DNA of 64,000 nt, taken from NCBI GenBank assembly GCA_963922205.1, contig CAWUHX010000412.1, positions 1-64,000 on the forward strand. Reading direction: 5' to 3'. Made by a program: the position numbers and the translations under genes. The notes below the pieces were generated by a model. That model searched no databases. It had not been told where the DNA came from and saw nothing but the letters and a program-made list of their open reading frames with translations. The stretch comes from Romanomermis culicivorax (Eukaryota; Nematoda; Enoplea; Mermithida; Mermithidae). Positions 1-10,929 of the stretch are shown in pieces. How positions within the stretch are numbered: position 1 is the stretch's first letter; the number at the start of each line of letters is the position of its first letter.

Positions 1-42
1 CACACTCTATCAGATTAAGCAGTGGTATCAACGCAGAGTACT
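1..42. other. Library adapter left at contig end
   Basis: Bases 17-41 equal the SMART PCR primer beginning AAGCAGTGGTATCAACGCAG and ending AGTAC; with T at 42 it matches the adapter used in PacBio ultra-low-input amplification, as I recall it. The 16 bases before it have the length of a multiplexing barcode (inference; I cannot match it to a list). This is not genomic sequence. It shows that the window starts at a contig end and that the neighbouring kinase gene is cut by assembly, not by biology. Confidence 0.93.
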
Positions 43-1309
43 TTTCGAAAAATTAAATTTTTATATTGGAAAAAATTCAAATTTTTGAAAAATTGGGACA
101 AAAAAAATTTAGAAATTGAAATTTTGAAAAATCGAAAATATTCTATGTGGAAATAAAAATATTAAAAAATAAGAAATTGAAATTTTTGCAAAATTAAAAA
201 AGGTAAATAAATTCAATTTTCAAAACATTAATATTTCGCACATTGAAAAAAATTCAATTTTTCGAAAAATCAAAGTTTAACAAAAAATTAAAAAATGAAA
301 TTTAAATTTTTAAAACTTAAAAAAATTTAATTTAAAAAAATTAAATATTTCAAAGATTAAAATAATTTAATTAAAAAGAATAAGGAAATTCAATGTTTCG
401 AAAAATTAAAATTTTGAATATCGAAAAAACGGACCTAAAAAATCAAATTGGAAAATAGAAAATTGAAATTTTGAAAATAAAACGAAATTTAATAAAAAAT
501 TATGTTTCGGAAAATTAAAATTTCGAATTAAAAAATATAAATTTTTAAAAATTGAAAGTATTTCACTTTTCAAAAAAAAATTAAAGAAAACAGAAAATCT
601 AATGAATATTAAAAAATCATCGATTTTTTGAAAAATTAAAATTAAGAAAACTAAAAAATTGATATTTTCAAAAATCAAAAAAATTCAATTTAAAAGCAAA
701 AATTAAATTTTGAATATTAAAATTTTTTAAAAATTAAAATTAAAATTTTTGAAAATCGAAAATATTTAATTTTTTCAACTTGAAAAAAATAAAATTGAAA
801 AAATTGAGAAATTTAAATTTTCAAAATTTAACAAATTTAATCAAAAAGCTAAAAATGTAATTACAAAAAATTTAAAATTTAATTGCGAAAAATTCAAAAT
901 TTTCTTTCAAATTGAAAAATGTAATTTCTGAAAAAAATTAAAAATTAAGTTTTTCGAAAAATTGAAATTTTCAAAAAGTCAGAAATCAAATTGAACAAAA
1001 TTTTCTTTAAAATTTTATTGTCTCGAAAAATTGAACTTTTTATATTGAAAAAATTCAAATTTTCGAAAAATTAAGACTAGAAAAAATTTAAAAATTAAAA
1101 TTTTTGAAAATCGAAAATATTTCATTTTTCAACAAAAAAAAACAAAATTGAAAAAATTGAGAAATTTAACTTTTCAAAATTTAATCAAAAAGCTAAAAAT
1201 GTAATTGCAAAAAATTAAAAAATTTTTAAAATTGAAAAATGTAATTTCTAAAAATTAATTAAAAATTAAATTTTTCGAAAAATTGAAATTTTTAAACTTT
1301 TTCCTTTAC
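43..1309. other. AT-rich intron sequence running to the contig end
   Basis: Almost pure A/T with short degenerate words such as AAAATTGAAATTTT. It lies downstream of exon 5 of the MKK7-like gene, so it is the start of its intron 5. I looked on the minus strand for the exon that should continue the HRD catalytic loop (DVKPSN) and saw none before the adapter. Confidence 0.7.
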
Positions 1310-4300
1310 CTCTGTGAATTATGCCCTGTTTTTCTTTCAAATAATCCAAAGCTCGTAGGACCGATATGCAAATTTTGCCTAAAATTCGTTCGGGTAAGCC
1401 TCGTCCTAATTTTTTAATTAATTTATCCAAACAAGTGGTCATTAATTCCATACAAATCCAAACGTCGCTCTAAAAAAAGAAATTAATGAAATTTTAATGT
1501 TTTAAATCCGATTTAAAATTCAAAATTTAAATTAAAAATTCAAATTCCAATAAATAAATTTTATAAAAATTCGAATTTTTAATCCGAAAATTCGAACTTG
1601 CAAGCAAAAAATTTAAATCGGAAAATTTTAAAAAATTCGAATTTTCAATCAATGATTTTCAAAAAAAATTTGAATTTCCAGTCATTAAATTTCAAAAAGT
1701 TCGATTTTCAATCGAAAACTTCCAATTTGTAATCAAAAAATTTCAATAAATTCGAAGTTTTAATCAGAAAATTTATATTAAATTCAATTTAAATCTAAAA
1801 AATTCGAAAAATTAGACTTTTCAATGACAAAATTTCAGTAAAATTCGAGTTTTCAATCACAAAATTTCAATAAATTCAAATTGTCAATCAGAACATTGCC
1901 TGAAAATTAGAATTTTTAATCAAAAAATTCAGATTTCCAATTAATAAATTGAAAAAAAATCAAATTTTCGACCCAAAAAATTCGGATTTTCAATGGAAAA
2001 ATATCAAGAATAGTCGAATTTTCAATCAAAAACTTCGAAAACCTTCGGAAAAATTTCATAAAATTCAAATTTTCAATCTAAAAATTTCATAAAATTCAAA
2101 TTTTCAATCAAAAAATTTCAATAAACTCGAGCTTCCAATCGAAAAATTCTAGAAAAATTCAATTTTTCACAAAAAAAATTCAAAAAATTCGAACTTTCAA
2201 GCAAAAAATTTAAATCGGAAAATTATAAAAAATTCGAATTTTTAATAAAAAATTTCAATAAACGTAGAATTCGCGATAAAAAAAAATTTCAAAAAACACA
2301 CAAATTTTCAGAGAAGAAAATTTTAAAAAATTCGAATTTTCAATCAATGATTTTCAAAAAAATTTGAATTTCCAGTCATTAAATTTCAAAAAGTTCGATT
2401 TTCAATCGAAAAATTCCAATAAAAAATTTCAATAAATTCGAATTTTTAATCAGAAAATTTAAATAAAATCCAATTTCAATCTAAAAAATTCGAAAAATTA
2501 GACTTTTCAATCACAAAATTTCAGAAAATTCGAGTTTTCAATCACAAAATTTCGGAAAATTCGAGCTTCCAATCAAAAAATTTCAATAAATTCGAATGGT
2601 CAATCAGAACATTGCCTAAAATTAGAATTTTAATCAAAAAATTCAAATTTCAATAAAAAACGTAAATAAATCAAATTTCAAATCAATAAATTTGAATCAA
2701 ATTTTTGATCAAAAAATTCGGATTTTCAATGGAAAAATATCAAGAAAATTTAAATTTTCAATCAAAAAATTTCAATAAATTCGAGCTTCTAATCGAAAAA
2801 TTCTAGAAACTTTTCAAGCGAAAATTTTGAAATTTTAATTAAATTCGAGCTTTCAATCGAAAAAAAACAAAAAATTTGGATTTTTCAATTTAAAAAATTT
2901 GAATTTTCAATCTGAAACTTACAGAAAATTCTAAATTCTAAATTTTTTTTACACTTTGACATATTAATTTCTAATTTTTGGATTTAATTTAAAAATTAAT
3001 TTAAATTTTTTCGAAAAATTTCAAAATTAAATTAAATTAAAATTACGTCGCTAATTAAGCATCCGTAACATTGAACGATAAATGGGCAATCGTGGCTACG
3101 TAAAACGACGTCCAAATCGGTAATAACTCGACGATCTTCTTCCCTATTGCCTGATCTGGTCATTTGCTAATAAAAAAATTAAATTTAAATTTAAAAAATT
3201 TTTAATTATAAAAAAATTTAAAAAAAAGAAAAAAATTAGAATTGTTGAAATTTTTCGATTAAAAATTCGTTGTTTTTTCAAATTTTTTGAAATTTTCCTC
3301 AATAAAATTTCAAATTTTCCGAAATATTTCTTGGTGAAAATTCGAATTTTTTGATTGGAAATCAAAATTTTTTCAAACTTTCTCAGCTAGAAATTTAAAT
3401 TTAGGAAATTTTTTAGACTACTAATTCGAATTTTCTGAAATTTTTCGATTGAAAATCAGAGTTTTTGATTATAAATTTGAATTTTTCGATTGATAGTTCA
3501 AATTTTTTTTCAACTGAAAATTCCAAATTTTAGAAATCTTTTGATTCAAAGTTCGAAAATTTTGGACTTGGTTTTTTGAAAATTCAAAAAATTCGATTTT
3601 TTTGATTATTCAAATCTTCAATTTTTTTCTGGTTGAAAATTCAAATTTTTTGGAGTCTTTTGGTCGAAATTTCGAATTTTTTGATTGAAAATTCGAATTT
3701 TTCCAGCTTCATGATTGAAAATATAAATTTTTTGATATTTCGGATTCAAAATTCGAAATTTTTAAAACTTGACCGATTGAAATCTACAATTTTCTGAATT
3801 ATTTTTTTTTGATTGAAAATTCAGATTTTTCGAAATATTTGATTGGAAATTCAAATTTTTTGACATTGTCGTAGTGGGAAATTCGAATTTTTTTCAATTT
3901 TGCGATTTAAAATATGAAAATTTTCAAATCTTTCAATTGAAAATTCAAATTTTTTGAGATCTTCTAATCAGAAATTCGAATTTTTTGCAATTTTTTTGAT
4001 TGAAAATTCGAATTTTTCTCACTTTTTTGTTTGAAATTTGAATTTTTGAAATCTTTCTGACTAAAAATACGATTTTTCTAATGGAAAAATTGAATTTTTC
4101 TAAATTTTATCATGGAAAATCGAGAGTTTTGGATTGAAAATCGGAATTTTCTAAAATTTTTGATCTAAATTCAAATTTTTTCAGATTTTGAGATTTAAAA
4201 TTTGAATTTTTGGAATTTATTGATTAAAAATTCAAATTTCCTGAAATTTTTCGGTCAAAAATTCTAATTTTGTCAGGTTCTACTTTTTTTCCTACAAAAA

Positions 4301-7300
4301 TCGCATTTTTTTAATTTCACATCAAAATTGAGCTTAAAAACTTCGGAAAAATGTAGAAAATTCGGATTTTCAAATTTTTTTTCTTGAACAAAAATTCAAA
4401 CATGTTTATTTTTTTTAATCAATACACCAAAAATTAGTTTAAAAAATAGAAAAAATCAAGCAAAAATTAAAATTTCAAGATTTTTTATTCATTAAAATTT
4501 TAAAATTCGGGTCCAAAATTGAATACAAAATTTAAATTTCAAATTGAATTTAATTTTTAAAATTTAAAACTTTTCAAATCCTTCAATTGAAAATTCAAAT
4601 TTTTTGAGATCTTCCAATCAGAAATTCGAATTTTTCGTAATTTTTTTAATTGAAAATTCGAATTTTTAGGAATTTTTCGATTGAAAATTCGAATTTTTCT
4701 CACTTTTTTGTTTAAAATTTGGCTAAAAATATGATTTTTTCAATTTCTCTGATGGAAAATTTGAATTTTTCTAAATTTTATCATTGAAAATCGAGAGTTT
4801 CGGATTGAAAATCGGAATTTTCTAAAATTGATTGATCAAAAATTCAAATTTTTTCAGATTTTAAGATTTTAAATTTGAATTTTTGGAATTTATTGATTAA
4901 AAATTCAAATTTCCCGAAATTTTTCGGTAAAAAATTTTAATTTTGTCAGGTTCTGCTTTTTTTCCCACAAAAATCGCATTTTTTTCTAATTTCACATCAA
5001 AATTGAGCTTAAAAACTTGGGAAAAATGTAGAAAATTCGGATTTTCAAATTTTTTTTCTTGAACAAAAATTCAAACATGTTTATTTTTTTTAATCAAAAC
5101 ACCAAAAATTAGTTTTAAAAAGTGAAAAAATCAGGCAAAAATTAAAATTTCAAAATTTTTTTATTTATCAAAATTTTAAAAGTCGGCTCTAAAATTGAAT
5201 ACAAAATTTAAATTTTAAATTGAATTTAATTTTTTAAATTTAAAAGTTTAAAATTCCAAATTTGAATCCAGATTTTAAAATTTTTCAAAATTAAATTCAA
5301 ATTTTTGAATTAAATTCAAATTTATAACTTGAATCAAAATTTTTAAATCAAATTAAAATTTTTTAATCAAATTAAAATTTTTTAATCAAATTAAAATTTT
5401 TTAATCAAATTAAAATTTTAATTTTTAAAAAACTACCTTAACAGCCATAAAACTGCCGCTTTTCGAATGAAACATTTTCACAACGTGACCGCACGTACCG
5501 CTACCCAAAGCTTTAACTTCGATCAATTCGTAAGGTTCGATTTTGTAATGCTATTTGAAAAAAAAAAATTTGCATAAAAAATATTCAAATTTTGTTTACA
5601 CAGAAAAAAATTTTAATTAATTTACTTTAATTAATTTAAAAAATTAAAATTAGTAAACTCCAAATTATTTCCAAAAAATTAGGTCCAGGTCAAAAATTTT
5701 CAACAAAAAAAAAAATCGAATTTTTCGATTGTTTAAATCAAAAAATTCAAATATAAATTCGAATTTTTCAATCAAAAAATTCAAAATTTTAATCATCAAA
5801 ATTTCGACAAATTCAAATTTTATGTCGAAAAATTTCATAAAAATTCGATTTTCAATCAAAAAATTAGGGTTTCCAATCGAAAAATCCAAATTTTGAAACA
5901 AAAAAAAAAATTCGAAAATCCAAATTTTCAATCAAAAAATCAAAAAAAAAAAAATTGAGTTTTCAATTGATCGGATCCGGGTTCAGTCGGGTAATTTCGG
6001 GTCTTGTTTTGGATCCCCGGTACCTGATATATACATCTCCGGTACCGATTGAGGTTCGGGTCCGGAATCCCAAGAATATCGGCCCGGATCTGGGTTCGAA
6101 ATTTTAAAAATTTCCGATCCGGGTCCAAAATTTCAGGAATATAGGGTCCGGGTCCGGTCGGGTAATTTCGGATTCGGATCCAAGATTTCAAGAATACGAA
6201 GACCAAGTCCGGTTCGATAATTTCGGGTCCGAAATTTTGAGAATATGGGGATCGGATCCGGATCCAAAATTTCAAGAATATGGAGCCCAGGTCCGGTCGG
6301 GTAATTTCGGATTGGGGTTCAAAATTTCAAAAATACCGGGTCTAGGTCCGGTCGGGTAATTTCGGATTCGGATCCAAGATTTCAAGAATATGAAGATCAA
6401 GTCCGGTCCGATAATTTCGGGTCCGAAATTTTGAGAATATGGGGATCGGATCCGGATCCAAAATTTCAAGAATATGGAGCCCAGGTCCGGTCGGGTAATT
6501 TCGGATTGGGGTCCAAAATTTCAAAAATACCGGGTCTAGGTCCGGTCGGGTAATTTCGGATTCGGATCCAAGATTTCAAGAATATGAAGCCCAAGTCCGG
6601 TCCGATAATTTCGGGTCCGAAATTTTGAGAATATGGGGATCGGATCCGGATCCAAAATTTCAAGAATATGGAGCCCAGGTCCGGTCGGGTAATTTCGGAT
6701 TGGGGTTCAAAATTTCAAAAATACCGGGTCTAGGTCCGGTCGGGTAATTTCGGATTCGGATCCAAGATTTCAAGAATATGAAGACCAAGTCCGGTCCGAT
6801 AATTTCGGGTCCAAAATTTTGAGAATATGGGGATCGGATCCGGATCCAAAATTTCAAGAATATGGAGCCCAGATCCGGTCGGGTAATTTCGGATTAGGGT
6901 CCAAAATTTCAAAAATACCGGGTCTAGGTCCGGTCGGGTAATTTCGGATTATGATCCAAAATTTCAAGAATATGGATTTAATACCCGGTCGGATAATTTC
7001 GGGTCCGAAATTTCGACAATATGTATCGGGTTCCGGTCCAAAAGTTCAAAAATATCGGATCGAAAATTCGGTCGGGTAATTTTGGGTCCGGATCCAAAAT
7101 TTCAGAAACACCAGGTCTAGGTCCGGTCGGGTAATTTCGGATTCGGATCTCAAATTTCAAGAATATGGATTTAAGATCCGGTCGGATAATTTTGGGTCCG
7201 AAATTTCGACAATATGTATCGGGTTCCGGTCCAAAAGTTGAAAAATATCGGGTCCGGATCCGGTCCGCTAATTTTGGGTTCGGATCCAAAATTTCAAAAA

Positions 7301-10300
7301 TCCCGGGTCCGGTCGGGTAATTTCGGACTCGGATCCAAAATTCCGAAAATCCCGGCTCCGAGTCCCGTCCGGTAATTTTGGACTCGGATAAAAAATTAAA
7401 AGAACACGGAGCCCAGGTCCGATCGGGTAATTTCGGATTAGGATCTAAAATTTCAAGAATATGGAGCCCATGTCCGGTCGGGTAATTTCGGATTCGGATA
7501 AAATATTTCAAAAATGTCGGGTCTGGGTCCGGTCGGGTAATTTTGGACTCGGATCCAAAATTTCAAGAACATGGAGCCCCGGTCCGATCGCGTAATTTTG
7601 GGTCCGGATCCAAAATTTCAAAAATCCCGGGCCGGATTATTCTGGATTCGCATCCAAAATTTCAAGAATATGGAGCCCAGGTCCGGTCGGGTAATTTCGG
7701 ATTCGAATCCAAAATTTCAAAAATATTGAGTCTGGGTCCGAACGGGTAATTTTGGATTCGGATATAAAAATTTCAAGAATATGGAGCAAAGGTCCGGTCG
7801 GGTAATTTTGGATTCGAATCCAAAATTTCAAAAATATTGGGTCTGGGTCCGGTCGGGTAATTTTGGACTCGGATCCAAAATTTCAAGAATATGGAGCCCA
7901 TGTCCGATCGAGTAATTTTGAGTCCGAATCCAAAATTTCAAAAATCCGGGTTCCGGGCCCGGTAATTTTGGCTTCGATCCAAAATTTCAAGAATATGAGT
8001 TTAAGGTCTGGTCGGGTAATTTCGGATTCGAATCCAAAATTTCAAGAACATGGAGCAAAGGTCCGATCGGGTAATTTTGTGTCCGAATCCAAAATTTCTA
8101 AAATTCCGGGTCAGGGTCCGGTCGGGTAATTTTGGATTCGGATCTAAAATTTCAAGAATATGGAGCCCAGGTCCGGTCGGGTAATTTTGGGTCCGGATCC
8201 AAAATTTCAAAAATCCCGGTTCCGGTAATTTTGGCTTCGGATCCAAAATTTCAAGAATATGACTTTAAGGTCCGGTCGAGTAATTTCGGATTCGGATCCA
8301 AAATTTCAAAAATATCGGGTCTGGGTCCGGTCGGGTAATTTTGGATTCGGATCCAAAATTTCAAGAATATGGAGCCCAGGTCTGGTCGGGTAATTTTGGG
8401 TCCCGATCCAAAATTTCAAAAATCCCGGTTCCGGGCCCGGTAATTTTGGCTTCGGATCCAAAATTTCAAGAATATGACTTTAAGGTCCGGTCGGGTAATT
8501 TCGGATTCGGATCCAAAATTCCAAAAATGCCGGGTCCGGGTCCGGTAATTCCGGATCCGGTTACCCGGGCCAAAACTTACTTGTCCGTTCAATTTCAAAA
8601 CGCCCGTTTGTTTAATAATTTCTTCTAAACGTTTATTTTGTTCTTCTAAACGTTGATCCGAAATTGTGGCCAATTTCGACGCCGCCGACGTCGTAGACGC
8701 CGGCAATTTTTTAAAACCGCCGCCGCCCGTGCCCATTTTCGACGTCGGCGTTTTGGCGTTCGGGAATACAATTTTACAAGATTTGGCGCCGCCGGCGACG
8801 TCCAAGGCGAAAAAATCCGGCGTCAATTCTTCTTCGCGCCTTTTTCGAGTGGAAGTATTATCGAAAACTGGGAGAAGAAAAAAAACGTTAAACTTTACAC
8901 TCGAGGGGAAAATTTGGTGTAAACTCAAGTTTATCGGCCGAAAAACCACTTTACACAAGGCGAAAAAACGCTCAACTCTACACTAAAGCCTGAAATTTAG
9001 TGTAAACTTGTGTTCAGCGCCAAAAAACCACTTTACACTGAATCGCAGTTTAGTGTAAAGTCAAATTAAGCGACCGAAAAATCACTTCACACTCAAGGGA
9101 AAAGTTGGGTGTAAAGTCATGTTTAGTGGCCGAAAAACTACTTTACATAAAACGAGAAAAAAACGCTAAACTTTACACTAAGGCCGAAAATTTAGTGTAA
9201 GCTTGAGTTCAGCGTCGAAAAAATTTTTACACAAGGCGAGAAAAACGCTAAACTTTACACTAAACGCTAAAATGTAGTGTAAAGTTGAGTTTAGCGTCAA
9301 AAAATTACTTTACACTAAATCACCAAATTTAGTGTTAAATTAAGCTAAGCGGCCGAAAAACCACTTTACACGAGGCGAGAAAAACTCTAAATTTTAGGTT
9401 AAAGACTAAAATTCAGTGTAAACTTGAGTTCAGCGTCAAGAAAACGACTTTACACTAAAGCGCAAAATTTAGTGTACAGTCAACTTTATCGGCCGAAAAA
9501 CCACTTTACACAAGGCGAGAAAAAACGCTAAACTTTACACTGAAGCCTAAAATTTAGTGTAAATTTGAGTCCAGCGTTCAAAAACACTTTAAATTGAATC
9601 GCAAAATTTAGTGTAAAGTTAAGTTTAGCGACCAAAGAACCACTTTACACAATGTGGGGGTAAAACGCTCAACTTTACACCCAATCGCTAAATTTAGTCT
9701 GAAGTCGAGTTTAGCGGCCCAAAAACCACTTTACACAAAACGGGGAAAAACGCTAAATTTTACACTAAAGGCTGAAATTCGGTGTAAACTAGAGTCTAGC
9801 ATCAAAAAACCACTTTACACTAAATCGCAAAATTTTATGCAAAGTTAAGTTTAGCGACCGAAAAACTACTTTAAACAAGCCGAGAAAAAACGCTAAACTT
9901 TACACTAAAACCTAAAAATTAGTGTAAACTTGAGTTCGGCGCAAAAAAACACTTTAAACTGAATCACAAACACTAGAGTAAAGCCGAGTTTAGCAGCCCA
10001 AAAACCACTTTACACAATACGGGGGAAAAACGCTGAACTTTACACCAAATCACAAAATTTAGTGTACAGTTGAATTTAGCGGCCGAAAAAAACACTTTAC
10101 ACAAGGCCCAAAGGTGCTAAACTTTACACTAAACGCTGACATTTAGTGTAAATTTGAGTTTAGCGTCAAAAAACCACTTTACACTGAACCACAAACGTTA
10201 AGGTAAAGTCAAGTTTAGCGGCCAAAGAGCCACTTCGTACAAAGCGCGAAAAACGCTAAACCTTACACTAAACGCTAAAATTTAGTGTAAAGTTGAGTTT

Positions 10301-10923
10301 AGCGGCCGAAAAATCACTTTACACTAGATGGCGAAATTTGCGCAGTGAAGTTAAGTTTAACGGCCAAAAAAACACTTTACACAAGGCGCGAAGAAAAAAA
10401 CGCTGAACTTTACAAGTGTTGTAAAGTTAAGTTAAGCGGCCGAAAAACTACTTTACAATTTTAGATCGGAGGGAAAAATTCAGTGTAAAGTTAATTTTTG
10501 CGGCGAAAAAACCACTTTTTTTTAAACATCGGCGTGAAAAAAAACAAAATTACGAGGCGGCGGTTGAGGTCTTTTAAATAAAGATAATTTAGGACGTTGT
10601 AAAATAAACGTCGGCGTTTTTTCTTGGTCGTTAAACGACGTCGAAGGCTGCAATTGACGGACGGAAAAATCGCCGTCTTTTTGTTGAAAAATCGGCGATT
10701 TTTCAAAATTATTCGTCGACGTTTTTTCAAAATTATTCGTCGACGTTTTTTCAAAATTATTCGTCGACGTTTTTTCAAAATTATTCGTCGACGTTTTTTC
10801 AAAATCCGCCGCCGTTTTTTCAAAATCCGTCGCCGTTTGACGCGTCAAATTTAATAATTTCCGTTCGATATTTAGTATTTTTTCCCGCGACGTCATCGTC
10901 GTCGGATCGGCGGATGAAGACAT
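1310..10923 (-). CDS. MAP2K7: MKK7-type MAP kinase kinase, N-terminal part, five exons, cut by contig end
   Basis: Dual-specificity kinase kinase of the JNK pathway (cytoplasmic). Exons: 10554-10923, 8581-8867, 5437-5550, 3047-3166, 1310-1469; introns are GT-AG and phases join without a stop, giving 350 codons. Residues 1-123 form a low-complexity N-terminus with two possible MAPK-docking D-sites (RKLLNL; QRPKLSLF). Exon 2 ends in RLEEIIKQTGVLKLNGQ, like the segment before the MKK7 kinase domain. Exon 3 has the glycine loop GSGTCGHVVKM (about 235) and the VAIK lysine (MAVK, 257). Exon 4 carries RSGNREEDRR and SHDCPFIVQCYG. Exon 5 has SDVWICMELM and LPERILGK, then ends at IIHR, one base into the next codon. 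These motifs are MKK7-type, not MKK4 or MEK1/2. The start is the Met of MSSSADP; no upstream Met competes. The C-lobe, activation loop and stop are missing because the contig ends. C. elegans relatives would be mek-1/jkk-1; which of the two cannot be told. Confidence 0.9.
1490..2940. repeat. AT-rich intron 4 with a tandem duplication of about 0.6-0.7 kb
   Basis: Degenerate units of the form AATTCGAATTTTCAATC. A longer block is repeated: the string around 1602-1740 recurs around 2199-2420 with an offset of about 600-695 bases. No coding sequence seen. Confidence 0.6.
3190..5430. repeat. AT-rich intron 3 with a tandem duplication of about 660 bp
   Basis: GATTGAAAATTCGAATTTTT-like words throughout. 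The block near 3920-4500 is repeated near 4570-5180 with offsets of about 650-675 bases; for example AAACATGTTTATTTTTTTTA occurs near 4398 and again near 5073. No gene seen. Confidence 0.65.
5950..8570. repeat. GC-richer satellite filling intron 2 of the kinase gene
   Basis: Monomers of about 65 bp built from GGATCCAAAATTTCAAGAAT, ATGGAGCCCAGGTCC and GGTCGGGTAATTTCGGATTC. A three-monomer unit of 194 bp recurs almost exactly at 6272, 6466 and 6660. Base composition differs sharply from the AT-rich flanks. Open frames exist on both strands because the unit lacks stops; they are not genes. The array ends within about 10 bases of the donor of exon 2. Confidence 0.9.
8885..10510. repeat. Hairpin-prone repeat array in intron 1 of the kinase gene
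   Basis: Units of roughly 80-100 bp contain both ACTTTACACTAAA and its inverse TTTAGTGTAAAGT, separated by about 10 bases, plus GAGTTTAGCGGCCGAAAAAC. Each unit can fold on itself in DNA or pre-mRNA. Copies are diverged. No gene seen. Confidence 0.85.
10700..10798 (-). repeat. In-frame 24-bp repeat inside kinase exon 1
   Basis: Four near-perfect 24-bp copies encode FEKTSTNN four times, flanked by two diverged copies (TDFEKTAADFEKT). Because 24 is a multiple of three, changes in copy number keep the frame, so the N-terminal linker length could vary between individuals (inference). Confidence 0.85.
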
Positions 10924-10929
10924 TTAGCA

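Noticed and set aside
5940..8628. Many Ile/Arg/Pro/Tyr-rich open frames of 60-177 codons on both strands
   Set aside because: They repeat with the 65/194-bp satellite unit, overlap in several frames and lie in an intron; stop-free unit only.
8653..8986. Plus-strand frames of 89 and 106 codons
   Set aside because: Antisense shadows of exon 2 of the MKK7-like gene.
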